A stretch of DNA of 64,000 nucleotides from Isoperla grammatica. Its lineage: Eukaryota; Arthropoda; Insecta; Plecoptera; Perlodidae. The stretch's first letter is position 1. Every line of letters starts with the position of its first letter. Under the pieces are notes generated by a model. It saw nothing but the letters and a program-made list of their open reading frames with translations, did no database searches and was not told where the DNA came from. The translations under genes and the position numbers were made by a program. Positions 34,404-46,780 of the stretch are shown one piece after another. The stretch lies in contig OX246745.1 in NCBI GenBank assembly GCA_945910005.1, positions 40,690,425 through 40,754,424 on the forward strand. Direction: 5' to 3'.

Positions 34404-36413
34404 GTGAGAGCGGGTTTTTTAATTAGTGAAATTGTTTGGCTACCCATGTAGATTATCACACATGTTCTTCGCGTATAACCACTCCATGTACAACAATATT
34501 TTGCACGTTGGGGCTTTTCGATAACAACAGTTCGTCTCAAGTCATTTCAAGAGATAGATTTTAATTTGTGTGATTGATTTTTAAGTTCTATTAAGTTATG
34601 TGCTCGACCTGTGTCACATAGATAATTTATGTGTTAAATAACATCTGCTCAATAGCTTTCTATACAATTATCACACAGCAAAGCAGAGTGCCAACATATT
34701 TAGCGATAACAAATGACTGTGAATATAATGAACCCACCATAAACTAGAAATGTGAGTGCACAATACATTTTTTTTTTTTAATATAAAGTATGTGATATGC
34801 TTTTATAAAATATTGTATTGAATTATACTGGATTAAAGTATGTAACATATTTGTAATTGTATGTAAACATAACAATTTAAATGGAATCATTGACGCAAAC
34901 TGTTGCGCTGTCACGAATGCAAAGCAAAAACAAAAGAACTAAGAAACTAATGAACCCACCATGTAGCAAAAGTGAGTTGCACAATACATCTAATAAAAGT
35001 TTTGTGCAATGCTTTTCTAAATATGGTATTTAATTATTTATTTAGTTTTCATTTAAGAGCAGAGAAGATTAGCACTGACATGACATGTAAACAAAAACAG
35101 GAAAATGCAATAATATGCAAGAACTGTCAAAGCCACAGCACATTTTTAAATACACATAAGTGAGTTTGAGTTCAATTAATGATGAATCTCTTTGCTCTTT
35201 GTCTTTAGTTCAGATTTTATTTCTTGTATGCTAAAATTAATAAATCAAATATGAAACATTCGAAACATGTATAATGAATGTATCGGTATGTATGATGCCT
35301 CCTGTTCTAAATGCACTGGCTTGAACTGTAATTCCAGTACCAACCACCTCGTTTAGCAATATTGTACACAACACTGAAACAGTGTAAAACAAGTTGGATC
35401 ATATTTGTAAAAAAAAAAAAAAAAAAAAGCTGGATTTAAAACGTGTAAGGATTGTTGTTGATTTGGTTAATCTATAACTATACCAATTCATTAAAGATAA
35501 TTCACTTAAAATGACAGCCGTACTGAAACTGAATACAATATTTGAAACGTTTATCGTACAGTATTTCTGATGAACTATAGTTAGCATATTTAACGCTTCA
35601 ATGTTGAAAATATTTATTATTTTTGTATCGTTGATAGATGACATCGAAAATATCATTTTCGGTTATGATATGCATTGTTGACTAAAACGAGTATATTTTT
35701 TCGATTCTACTAACTACAAAGTGTTTAAACTAAGTTTTCTTTAGAAATGTATGCAAATTAGTGTTCAGTTTCTTTCTAAAGTCTGCTGTGGTGTTGTGCA
35801 ACAAATAGTTGATTTGCCTGTTTGTGTCTAACACCAAGCAAGGGTCATTGGTATTTAATGTTCCTGCTACGGGTTTGCCTAAATTAATACGTAGCAATTG
35901 ATAGGAATTATTTGGTTTACCTTTGACTTCCAAGTATTAATGTTTTCTTTATTTTCATGTAATAGAAAGAAAAAAACTATAAACTGTAATAGATGGTTGG
36001 CAACGGCAAAGTTTAATGCAGATATCGTATCGACTTAAATGCGACGTTTCAATGAGTACTGAAGTAAACATCAGATCAGGCCCAGGTCCAGCTGTTACGA
36101 ATACAACAGAAAACACGGTTACTCAGTTACTATTCTGAGTTGTCTTGTTTAACAGGCCCTAACGCCTCATATTTATGCAACGATCGCTTTGTCTGCTCTC
36201 AGTAAACACACCGGGAACTTTGCACACGCATTTATAATCGCTTCTATATTTTCATTAATATATCAATCAAAAACATACCAAACAAATTGAGTATATTTAA
36301 TATTTTTTACGACACCAAAAAAAGTAATTTTTTTAAATCTGTGAACGTTTTTGGAAGCATGATTATTTATACATGTAACAATGACACACATCTTTTACAG
36401 CTATATATATATA
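34404..36413. other. AT-rich sequence, possible intron of the gene above
   Basis: A poly-A run lies at about 35409-35428. A minus-strand frame at 35730-35933 is open but has no recognisable motif. No repeat family is identified. Confidence 0.35.
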
Positions 36414-36462
36414 TGTGTCACACACACTCGTGTCACACACACTCGTGTCACACACACTCGTG
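36414..36462. repeat. 15-bp tandem repeat, 3 copies
   Basis: GTGTCACACACACTC is repeated three times. Confidence 0.95.
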
Positions 36463-37783
36463 GAAATAATTAAAAACTTGACTAATGCAAGATGGACTGA
36501 TCTCTATTTCACCCCAGCCTCAGTCAATGTGTTACGTCCTTCAGTTGTTACAATTGACTAAAGTAGTGCCCTACCCATGTATCTTTTCGTTTTCAGGGGT
36601 CGTAAGCCAACTTAATTATTCAAATATTGTTGAAGGTTATTTTATATTTAAATTTCAACTACATTAATAAGTTACTCATTAATAATTATTTAAAATACCT
36701 TGCTAACAAAAAAATTTATAATTCTGCAATATAACTAGACTGCGTTTTCATTTGATTTGCGTTTAATTTAATCTTGTTAGCGTTTCATTTTGTTCTCTCG
36801 AATAGACAGAGTGAAGTTACTTACGATATACAAGTTAGGATTTAATAATTACTTGTTTGCTGCGTTTTTAAAGGTCGGAACTGAAACATTATGCATTAAT
36901 TATTGTCTTAAAATAATTTCAATAAGAGTTTCCTTAGCTCATTTTACAAGTATACGTGCTATCCGCGTGCAATTTTAAAACTAAAATTACTGGACCTAGT
37001 ACTTCATACTTGACTGTTGGTTCTGTTGAGTGAAAGCATTTCCTGGTGGTTGCTTTAGAGTAGTGTAAAGACTCTTCGACGCCATTATTAATGTTTTACG
37101 AAATTGTAGAAAAAGAGTTAAAACATTTAGTAAAATGTGATATTGTAACAGAAATCAGTTTTAACTTTCCAAGGCACAAATCATCGTTTCTCGACCCTAT
37201 TCCCCAAAAGCGATTCTATTTTCTTCATTTAGTAACTAGTTGTAAGAAGTACAAGTCGGGTGACCATGCACGGACCCGTTCACCGCTCGCCGCTCGTTGT
37301 CATAAGACAATAACTGACTCGCACCCATGTGTGAAACAATTACATTTCTCGACGTATTATTAGGAAACCTGATATGTGGGTGGAGCCTAATTGGTCGGTC
37401 GTTTTCTAATATTTGATTCATTTCTTGACGCCAAACGAAAAGGAAAAGTTTTTGAAAATTTCGATCACGTTTCTATAAGCATTATCTTAATTGTAATAAC
37501 TCCCTTTGAAAAATTAGTAAGGTTTTGGGGTAATTAAAAAAAATGTCTATTATTACGTGAAACACGGCGAACATGTCCGCTAAAGTGATTGCGCACTAAT
37601 TCAATGAAAATCAACCGATTACTGGCGTTCTTTCACACATTCGTAAATGCAGTTTTCTGCTGAGTATAGAGTGCACAAGCCTAATTCGCCACGCCCACCT
37701 TTCCAGGCAACCAACGAAAGATTGTAAATTATCCCTAGTGGACCTGTTACAATTAGTTGGTAGGAACTAGAGATGTGGACAAT
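36463..37783. other. AT-rich sequence, no supported gene
   Basis: It contains a possible alternative exon at 36597-36635, described with the exon at 34360. A 90-codon frame at 37091-37363 has no recognisable domain. Confidence 0.35.
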
Positions 37784-37987
37784 GAAGTCTGTGCCATTGG
37801 ACCCGGACTAGTTGCCCATACGTTCAGGGACAGAGAAGTCTGTGCCATTGGACCCGGACTAGTTGCCCATACGTTCAGGGACAGAGAAGTCTGTGCCATT
37901 GGACCCGGACTAGTTGCCCATACTTTCAGGGACAGAGAAGTCTGTGCCATTGGACCCGGACTAGTTGCCCATACGTTCAGGGACAGC
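37784..37987. repeat. 51-bp tandem repeat, 4 copies
   Basis: GAAGTCTGTGCCATTGGACC recurs at 37784, 37835, 37886 and 37937. Copies are almost identical, with one CTTTC/CGTTC difference. Since 51 is a multiple of three, both strands show open 17-residue periodic frames. No start, splice or codon evidence makes them genes. Confidence 0.95.
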
Positions 37988-38244
37988 CAAATGCGGAGGA
38001 AGAAATCAAGTTGACGATGTTAGACGAGCACTTCCGATGTCAGCGTTTAAGAAAGTAATTGTTCGTGTGTGAAAGTCATGTCGATGGCCAAGTGACCAGG
38101 TGACAGTATTATCATGCGACATAGGCGACCAAATGGGCTAGGCGTTCGTTATACGTGCCAACGTTCCAATCATTAACACTTTCATTGTTTCACTGCGGCA
38201 TTAGCCAGCCTGGGTTCAATATAATATACGTCACCCTGAAGTTA

Positions 38245-38245
<1 letters not shown>

Positions 38246-38327
<82 letters not shown>

Positions 38328-38328
38328 T
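38246..38328. repeat. (ATT)n microsatellite
   Basis: About 28 uninterrupted TTA units. Confidence 0.97.
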
Positions 38329-39876
38329 TCAATTTTAATGAAATAATCCTAATTATTATGATTTCCGAGAAATTATTTCAGTTTAGATCAACTTACAAAG
38401 GCTTGCATTTAAAATGAAATTTCCAACCAATCAGATGGTATAGTCAATACCTTTTGAAGTGTCAATTATTGTAGGCAAACGGTGGATATTCGTGTAAGTC
38501 TATTTCGTGTAACTCTATTAAATAAGTATTGGGCATCATAATATGTTTGTCTCTACTTTGTTTCAATCTCATAATCATTTACTTTAATAATATAATGTGC
38601 CGCCTTTAGCCTAATGGTGAACATATGTCCTTGTCTCGTATCTGTACCTTTATTTATATAAATTGAATGGTTGGTTAATGGTTACACATATTTCGATTGT
38701 CTCTATTGTAGTCCTAGTTCGCACTTATCTTATATTTTTATCGCCTATACTTGTTTTAGTCCATTAGTCTAGCTGTATCGTAGCTCGTGTTTTATTGCTC
38801 TGAGTACTGTGCTACCACCTGCCTCCTGGTACGATACCTTGTAATTAGAAATTGAGACATTACTTAAGTTTATTACTTGTGTTTTCCTCTTCACGCTTGT
38901 CTAGCCATAAGCTATAAAAAATTTCACCGCCGAAATCGCAGTTTCTTAAAATGTTTAGCTACCTTTTAGTTAAATAGTTTAGATTTCGTGTGTGTGTGCG
39001 ACACGCACTTAGATTCGCTTTCTATTTAAATGTCTTCAACTACAGAACACTACTCGCTGCAGACAAAACCTCTAGTGTGAGTGACAACATCTTAGTACTA
39101 AGAGGAACTAACTTACCTTGAAATAAAGTGCCATAAATATGATCTTTGAACGTATGAATAAACGAGAAAATGTCCAAAATAAGTATTGCTAATTTCTCTA
39201 ATACAAAACACGCTCATCGTATAATATAGTTGGCAAGGTCAATACATAGATATCTTCATCTAAATTGAGTCCTTACTGATGTGGGATATTTCGAACAACA
39301 GCAAAAAGAAGACATTAACGGTTTATGTTGCGTGAGATTGTACAATCCCATCAATAATAATCCTCTATGCATGTATGATTGTAATGATATATGACCTTTG
39401 TGTCACCTCTGCGCTAACCTATCACGGCTGCTGGCGGCCTTGTACTGCATAGGTATACTACAGCACAGGTTTCAACACTTACTATGAATACCGTTGCTAC
39501 AAACAATTAACAGCCATTACCTCTTTACCATTGAAAACGAACCCACCTAAACAATAATAACTTATCTATGTTGCTTGCTTGGGTGTCAGTGCCACTCAGT
39601 TTCTTTTGGTATTGTCTTATTGAAAAACTTCACGAATCCAATTCATATCTAATCCATTGTTCTTTTCATCAATGATTCACAAGCGAGACAATAACCAATC
39701 GCCTCCTTATTAACATATTATGCATTGTTGCTTTTATCTGAGTCAAGCTCTGAATCTAATCCTGATTTCTGATGGGAAACTGTTTTCGGCTATAGCCAAT
39801 CATTGGGGCTATCTAAAGACTGTTGACATGGAAAGGCCTTAATTGTCTTCGGTTTCATTGCCACCTTGAAAACGAA
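38329..39876. other. AT-rich sequence, nothing recognised
   Basis: No repeat family, RNA or coding region is supported. Confidence 0.4.
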
Positions 39877-40053
39877 ATGTCTCACTGTTTATCTAGGTAC
39901 CAACTGTTGAAGGCTAATTTAAATAGTATCGAGAAAGTTGACGGAGTTTTCTGCAACAGTTGCCATAATCCAGCTCATTGTCCAAAACAGTTAGAACAAA
40001 TTATATCTTGCCTTGACAATGCCGCCAATTTAAGAGTTGGGATACTTCAATAA
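39877..40053 (+). CDS. Weak candidate: small cysteine-bearing open frame or 3' exon
   Basis: From ATG at 39877 the frame runs 58 codons to TAA at 40051. It is hydrophilic and ends with a cluster reading FCNSCHNPAHCPKQ and then a fourth cysteine. TTTATCTAG at 39888-39896 could be an acceptor for a last exon in phase 2, which does not match the phase of the exon at 34156. Frames of this size occur by chance in this window. I list it only for its composition. Confidence 0.15.
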   Translation: MSHCLSRYQLLKANLNSIEKVDGVFCNSCHNPAHCPKQLEQIISCLDNAANLRVGILQ

Positions 40054-41158
40054 GAATGTTTCGCAAGTTGTATTATGGAATCAATGAACTTATTTAAATC
40101 GCCTTTGTGCTTTGGAGAAAACCGTTTCTCACCATTCCTAGCAAGAGTGAAATGAGACAGAAACTGGTGGTGTTGATGTGAATCTTTACTTTGATTCTCA
40201 ACGTTTCCCTAGGAACATTACGTCAATAATAACAGCGTGTATATATGTATATGAAGCAGCTGATCACACGGGATGTAATATTAGCACTCACAAAGAATAA
40301 GACGTCATATAACAAACAGTGCACATCAAGAATCATAAGCATGTTCATTCCAAAGGGCAAAGATAGACATTACACTATTAGACATATCTAGAGAGTAGAG
40401 ATAGTTCTGATCATGGATTTGTAAACTTTAGGCGGCTGTGTTACAATGTGCTGTGTGAAGGGCATGAAAGTGAATTGGAATCGAATTAAAATTAGCATCA
40501 ATTTCTATCGTTATCATCATAATATCTAAAGCCATTAGCTATTATTTAGCACAATTTGAAACTTTAATCTATTTACAAACTAATTAATAAATTTCACTTT
40601 CTTAAAATTATGTTTTTAATACTGTAATAAATTACTTGATGCATTCGAGGGAATGTTGTTGGCAGCCACACATTTCGCGATGACAATAATATTGTGGTTT
40701 ACCGTGGAACATTCATCAAGCATTTGTTGCACTTGAAAGCCGCAGCCGACCACGTAAATCTGTACTCGTGATAAAGACTACAATTTACATTATTAATAGC
40801 GGTTATTTATTTATGAAGTTAGTGAAATTCCAACGCATTCAGGCTGATACCCAGAATAGGCACGACAAGAAAAGCTTTCATTGATCGAGAACGTATTATT
40901 GCTGTCGCATTATGTCTTTGGTAATGAAGACCTCATTAAGATAGCTGGCAAATGGAAGGTGACCATTACAGGTGCCACAGGCTTCAAATGACCAACTTAT
41001 GCTCGTGTCGCGGCCTACTTTGAAACCCAAGCGTGCACATTAGCAGCCGACTCTTAAACAAGCCAATATTGTTATTCATTTATTAAATACAAAGCGCAAA
41101 ATGTAACTTAAGAGGAGCCCGATGGTGCAAATGAGAGAAGAGAAGAAAGGAAATAACA
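40054..41158. other. AT-rich sequence, no gene seen
   Basis: No supported feature up to the tail of the minus-strand LINE. Confidence 0.4.
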
Positions 41159-41192
41159 TAATAATAATAATAATAATAATTATAATAATAAT

Positions 41193-41228
<36 letters not shown>

Positions 41229-41231
41229 TAT

Positions 41232-41263
<32 letters not shown>
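41159..41263 (-). repeat. LINE 3' tail: poly-A then (AAT)n, minus strand
   Basis: On the minus strand, about 30 A residues are followed by AATTATAATTATT-type repeats. Its position directly downstream of the LINE 3' UTR shows that this microsatellite began as a retroposition tail. Confidence 0.85.
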
Positions 41264-41266
<3 letters not shown>

Positions 41267-41310
41267 TAAATCGTTTCACACATACGTACAATATGAGAAA
41301 TTGTTTTAAT

Positions 41311-41344
41311 TCCCACTAAACCACATAGTGGTTTGTCAGTGGGA
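41311..41344 (-). other. Nested hairpin in the LINE 3' UTR
   Basis: TCCCACT (41311-41317) pairs with AGTGGGA (41338-41344), and inside it AAACCAC (41318-41324) pairs with GTGGTTT (41328-41334). The apical loop is ATA and a 3-nt bulge lies on one side: 14 base pairs in all. It sits about 48 bases before the poly-A tail, where LINE RTs often recognise their RNA. Confidence 0.85.
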
Positions 41345-41545
41345 CAGTCAGATAATTAAAGTGCAGTATGCGGACTGGTCGTGACACACAAAAGATATAA
41401 TTTATGATATATAGTTTATGTAATTTAAATATAATTTATGGTTAAATAGAAATACAAAGAGAGTAGTGAAATACAAGAAATAGCATAAATACAATAAGTG
41501 GTTCGTTCAATCATAATTATATATACAAATATAAATTTACCATGA

Positions 41546-43722
41546 CTAATTCTCTAAATAATTCAAATAATATAATCTACATTGCCGTTTAATAGTTGAC
41601 AATTTGTCTGCGTATAATAGACCTCCTGGCAGTGAATTAAATACTCGTGGTACCACAGACTGCAGACGACGATCGCCGTACTTATTGTGTGACAAAGGCA
41701 CAATGTAATGTCCCTTTGTCGCTGATCGGGTGATTTTCGAATGTATGTAGGGTCGTTTGTAGGTTGAGTCAAAGAAATGCTTAATTATTAAACGGTAATT
41801 ATATTGTAAATCAACAGGTAAAATAGAATAGAAACTGTAGATGAACGGAAAGTCTGGTTGAATGTCATATGTACTGCGGGGGTAAATCAATAAGAGTATA
41901 CTTTTCTGTAAATTTAACAAGTTATTTAAAATATACCTTGACGCGTTTCCCCAAGACAGAATAGCATACGATATGGTTGCCTCCACTAGAGCAATATAAA
42001 CGACACGGATCAAACCAAAAGGTAATATTGATTTTAAATTATATAACTGGTATGCACAAGAACGAAGTTTTTTACATAGCATATTAATATGAGACTTCCA
42101 AGAAAAATCCTTGTCTACTAAAACTCCTAGGTACTTATGTTCAAGCACCGATTCAATTTGTTTTTGACAATTGCAAATATTACCAGATTTCGATTTTAGT
42201 GCCATATTATGAATACAATCTATTGAATGAAACTTTATCTTTATTTCTGTGTTTCTATCTTTATTAAGTGGCATACAAATATGCACGAATTTAGTTTTTG
42301 ACGAATTGACAACTAAAGATTTATCATGTGTCCAGCATTGTAAGTTACGGAAATCATCATTATAGCTGTCGCGAGATCTCTGTGCACTGCAACAATTGCT
42401 GAATCGTCAGCAAAGAAAAAAGCTGCACACTTTTTAATTATATTCCCAATTTCATTTACGTAAATTATGTAAAACTGTGGTCCCAGAATAGAACCTTGGG
42501 GAACTCCTGATTGAACGTTTTTAATGTTACTAAAAGTTTTCCCTATTTTCACTGTTAATGTTCGGTTGCTTAGATAACTATTGAACCATTTCAAAACGTT
42601 GCCTCTAACTCCAATTTTTTCTAATGATTCCAAAAGTTTTACGTGACTTATGGTGTCAAAGGCTTTCGTAAAATCAACAAACATTGCAATAACATGTAAG
42701 TTTTCATTAAGCTTTGTATTTATTAAATTTGTGAATTGAAGCAGGAGTTCCTCAGTACTTTTTCCTTTCTGATACCCAAACTGCTTATTATTTATTATTT
42801 TAAATTTAGTTAAATAATTTATGAGACGGTCAGCTATATAACGTTCTAAGATTTTCTCTATTACTGATAATATTGCAATTGGACGATAATTTGAAAAGCA
42901 CATATGGTCATTCTTTTTATAAATTGGCCTTACTATGGCCACTTTCATTTTTTGTGGAACCTTCCCTTCTTTGATTGACAAGTTAATCAAATGCGCAATA
43001 ACTGGAGAAATCTCACTTTTTATGTTTTTAATGTCCAACACCCTAATTGCATCGAAACCTGGTTGTTTATTAATATCTAAATTATCAATTATTGTCTCTA
43101 CTGTGCTTACTTCTACTGGAGGCAACCACATTGATTGCACATTAGTTTTTATACTATCTTCTGGCCCGCAAGATAAATAGCAGTCATGCGTTACGTCCTC
43201 CACCTCCTGTACGAAAGTGTCAGCGAACTGGTTTGCTATATATTCGTGAGTATGTTTTTTGCCTAAATACTTGTTTATTACTACATCAACGGGATCTTTG
43301 GTTTTCCGTCCTGATACTTTGTTTATTATATTCCAGGTTCCTTTTATATCATCTTTACTTTTGTTAATCTCTTCCCTATAATAATTCACCTTAGCTACTT
43401 GTATACTTTTATTGACCTTGTTCCTAGATTTTTTGTAATTGTCTCTATATAATCTTTTATTTGGATTTAATGGATTACAGCTCTTCCACTGATTAAATAA
43501 TTTGTCTCTGTTTTTCATATTTTGGAGTAACGCGGGTGTTAACCATGATTTTGGAGTTTTATTTCTACTACGCACATGTGAAGTATATTGTGACCTTTTG
43601 TAACAACTGTCAAATTCGTTACATATTCGATCATAAAGCTCTTCACAGCGGTTTATGTGCAACAAGTTTACCCAATTAACATATTCCAATTCTTTTAATA
43701 GTTTATGTTCATTTAAACGTAC

Positions 43723-43727
<5 letters not shown>
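41546..43727 (-). pseudogene. 5'-truncated LINE with Jockey/CR1-like reverse transcriptase, one frameshift
   Basis: Reading leftwards from 43727, the protein enters in the linker before RT (SRNKTPKSWLTPALLQNMKN). It then carries NYRPIAILSVIEKILE, FVDFTKAFDT (motif A, about 42653-42682), SGVPQGSILGP (motif B, about 42480-42511) and FFADDSAIVA (motif C, about 42395-42420). It loses frame near 42357-42364 and resumes in the next frame as CWTHDKS, then HKYLGVLVD, SWKSHI, VEATISYAILSWG and RVFNSLP, ending at a stop near 41546. One missing base explains the break. The endonuclease is absent: the element begins beside an (AAT)n tract at 43728. Apart from the single frameshift it is well kept, so it is fairly young but dead. 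The exact clade within the Jockey/CR1/L2 group is not resolved. Confidence 0.88.
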
Positions 43728-43754
<27 letters not shown>

Positions 43755-43771
43755 TTAATAATAAAAATAAA

Positions 43772-43832
<61 letters not shown>
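43728..43832. repeat. (AAT)n microsatellite at the LINE 5' junction
   Basis: The tract carries the interruption ATATTAATAATAAAAATAAA, also present in the tract at 44145. It continues on the minus strand from the retroposon end at 43833-43960, so the LINE probably inserted into that older tail. Confidence 0.9.
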
Positions 43833-43836
<4 letters not shown>

Positions 43837-43960
43837 GAAGTTCTCCATCCCGATGGTGGTTTTCGTGGTTTCCACCGTACAAAGAGCGAATGCTGGGATG
43901 AGTACAAATCGGCCACGACCGTACATAGCATCCACAGTTCGGTTTGGAAAAAATAATGTG
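43833..43960 (-). mobile_element. Retroposon 3' domain on the minus strand, tail (TTA)n
   Basis: On the minus strand this reads GGTCGTGGCCGATTTG, then CATCCCAGCATTCGC, then GGTGGAAACCACGAAAACCA, then (TTA)n. From memory, CCCAGCATTYGC followed by GGAAACCACGGAAAACCA is a domain shared by SINEs of several arthropods. That likeness needs a search and is the weakest part of this call. Confidence 0.45.
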
Positions 43961-44144
43961 GACAATGATATATTAAGTAGTATAGCCAAATGTGGGCATT
44001 TGAGAAGCAGAAGAAGAAGAAGAAGAAGATATATTAAGTAGTTCTAAGTAGATTTTAATAAGGTAAACACATGGAAATACTTGACATTTGTGTCCGTACA
44101 ACATGTTTATGCCGGTTTTGACCGAGTTTGTATGTATTGCAACA

Positions 44145-44148
44145 ATAA

Positions 44149-44185
<37 letters not shown>

Positions 44186-44202
44186 TTAATAATAAAAATA
44201 AA

Positions 44203-44279
<77 letters not shown>

Positions 44280-44345
44280 CAATAAGAATAATAAAAATAA
44301 TTATAATAATAATAATTATTATTATTATTATTATTATTATTATAG
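44145..44345. repeat. (AAT)n microsatellite, compound
   Basis: It starts after AACAATAAAATAATAAT and shares its early interruption pattern with 43728-43832. It ends in the opposite-strand form (ATT)n. Confidence 0.95.
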
Positions 44346-46489
44346 AATATGCATTTGTAACAGCATAACAATAACAGTAAAATACGTTATTAATCATATT
44401 AATAACTAGCTATAGAATAATGTAAGACATATGGGCATGTCAGAACCTAGACATGTGCAAAATGAAGCGATTAGTGATAATACTTTACACTAACCCGATG
44501 ATAACACAACAATAACACTGGTTAGATCACGGTTAACATCAAGCATCCAGAAAATGAACATTATAATAGTAATAATGTATGTAACAAAATGTTTACTCAC
44601 ATCAAATTACCGTATGTGGAATATCTATCTTTCATCACGTTGAAGTAAGAACATGCATAAAATGGATGTCAACAATTTTCATTACAACACTTGGATCCAC
44701 CATAAAAATTAATGACATGTTAGCTATTAAAGATGATGTGGTTTTAGAGACGGCATATTTTCTCCGTGCAGGCTCATGAAGATAATGACCTTGCCTCTAC
44801 TATTGTGATGTACATTGGTATACTGGTATACTGGTATACTGGCATACTGGTATACTGGTATACTGATATACTGCGGGCGTTTGCAATACTCGGCATCGTA
44901 GCCCAATTTGTAAATGAATGAATAAATTAACACTGCGTGGTTGAACATTAATTAAAAACTGGAAGGCTACATAATCATGGGTCTATCGAAATCTATTAAT
45001 GTTACATAAACGCCCAGTTTCATGCATGAATGTGTATAGAATGTGTTTACGAAACGAGGTCCACTTTTTTTCAGTTTTCATATAATTTTCCAATACAAAC
45101 GTATTCTACGAAAGAAAATTCAGCTAATCATGTTTGCTTTTATGTGATCAATATAAGTATTGCCACAAAGTTCTCTTTAGTGTGTAGAGGTAAAGGGGAA
45201 CAATTGGCCTACTCGTATCAAGTGTTTGTAGACATGAGCGACCCAGCGTGGCGGAAGAGAGAGTATAGGACCTGGGGCTCTCTGACCACTGACTACTGAC
45301 CAAGACTATACATGGCAAGTCCAAGTCCTTTACATACATTACTAAACTAAACACAGACACAGTAATCATGTGGATGCTTCAATGGTTTAGCTCGTGCAGT
45401 TATTATGCCCATCTAATAAAATGCTTTATTTACACTTGCGTTTTTGTTTATTAAATAATTTAGCCTATTTGTTTGGACATACGATGCTTCTTCATGCATT
45501 AGCTATGTGTAGGATGTTGTCGTACATAAACATTCATAATATGGAAACATTTTGTTTATTTGTGAAGGATCTAAATGATGGCACTTACAGGTGTATTTTT
45601 AAATTATTACACCTCAAAGAAGAACAGGAACATTTGTTGTGCTTTATGGATTTTGTTAACACTTTATCTTCATGATTAATGTACAATTAATTTAAAAATT
45701 TACAGTGACACGTGAATTTCTATCCTTCAATGAAAATCATGCAACCTTTTAAATACATCGAGTTCTTCTTGATAAGAGAAAATTCTTTATCATCAGTCCA
45801 AAAAACAAATAACTTCGCTCAGATAAATGATAGCCATGAATAAGACACGCTATTGCTTTGTACCACATGCATTTACTCATGTACTGTGTTAGATTCACAG
45901 AAATGTCTTTCCAGTCACCTTTCACTGACTTCAACTAAAAGTTCCTTAATGGATCTTCTATATCAGTATAACAATAATCATAAGTTTTGTGAAATGAATA
46001 AATCATTTCTTAGTACAAACGTGTACCCATAGAAGACCTTTATAATCTTGATCTATCAATTTTCTTGCTAATCCTAGTAACACTTGTGCAAGACCGAAAC
46101 GAGTGAATCTGCTGTACCGACTCACTGTTCGACGATTTATAACTACGTTTCTGAATAACCCATCTCGCCACATCCTGTCCTTAAAAGCGTGACTCTATGC
46201 TTGAATACACCCAAGCCAAATGACGAACGTTGTGTCTAGCGCTTGTCACTACCCCTGGGCAAGAGCCCCAGCCCATCTCGTACTTGTAGATGTGTATTCC
46301 GATAACAGATAGCGCTGCACACGCAACGTAATATAGCGGGCAGCTGGGGTGGTTCTAACACCACCTGCTGGCGAACTGCTGCACTGAATCAAGCCAGTAG
46401 CTCTCCCAGCCAATGAGAGGCGACCTTTTACAAATCCGGCCAATGGTAGCAATCCTATTAAAACAGTTAAGAAAATACGTAAATTGCTT
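44346..46489. other. Mostly unique sequence; small repeat and promoter-like patch
   Basis: GGTATACT repeats seven times with changes at 44816-44871 (8-bp period). At 46405-46445 two CCAAT boxes lie 29 bp apart, and TATTAAAAC follows. ACCACCTGCTGG at 46360-46371 is, on the minus strand, close to the bilaterian CTCF core. Frames at 45030-45299 and 45394-45675 are open but unrecognised. Confidence 0.35.
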
Positions 46490-46600
46490 TGAAGGGTAGC
46501 TTGCTGGTCCACATAAGACGTGCGTTATACTTGGCCTGGCTGGGACGTCAAGACAATGGGTTCGAGTCCAGCTTCTGGTGCTCGTCTGCTCGAGCCTATA
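46490..46600 (+). mobile_element. Degenerate tRNA-derived SINE or tRNA pseudogene
   Basis: GGTAGCTTGCTGG (A-box-like) is followed 65 bases on by TGGGTTCGAGTCCAGC, a good B box. The spacing exceeds that of a normal tRNA, so it carries an insertion or belongs to an unusual SINE. Confidence 0.5.
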
Positions 46601-46780
46601 TGCATCGAGCATGCGGGTGACACCGGCTGACGTAAGAAACTTGCATCACTTCCTTTCACCAACAGTATTTCTAAGCTTTCAAATCTATTTTATACAAATT
46701 GATTATGTTGCTTTGCCTCTCTTTTTTGAGAGACGATGAGGATGAAAGAAATAACAGAAACAAACCTTATGAGGGGTTCA

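Noticed and set aside
37753..38014. 17-residue periodic frames on both strands
   Set aside because: The 51-bp repeat is divisible by three and nearly identical, so open frames are expected by chance.
46360..46445. Promoter with CTCF site and CCAAT boxes
   Set aside because: Short motifs of this kind occur by chance, and no transcript or exon is visible nearby; kept only as a note in the region description.
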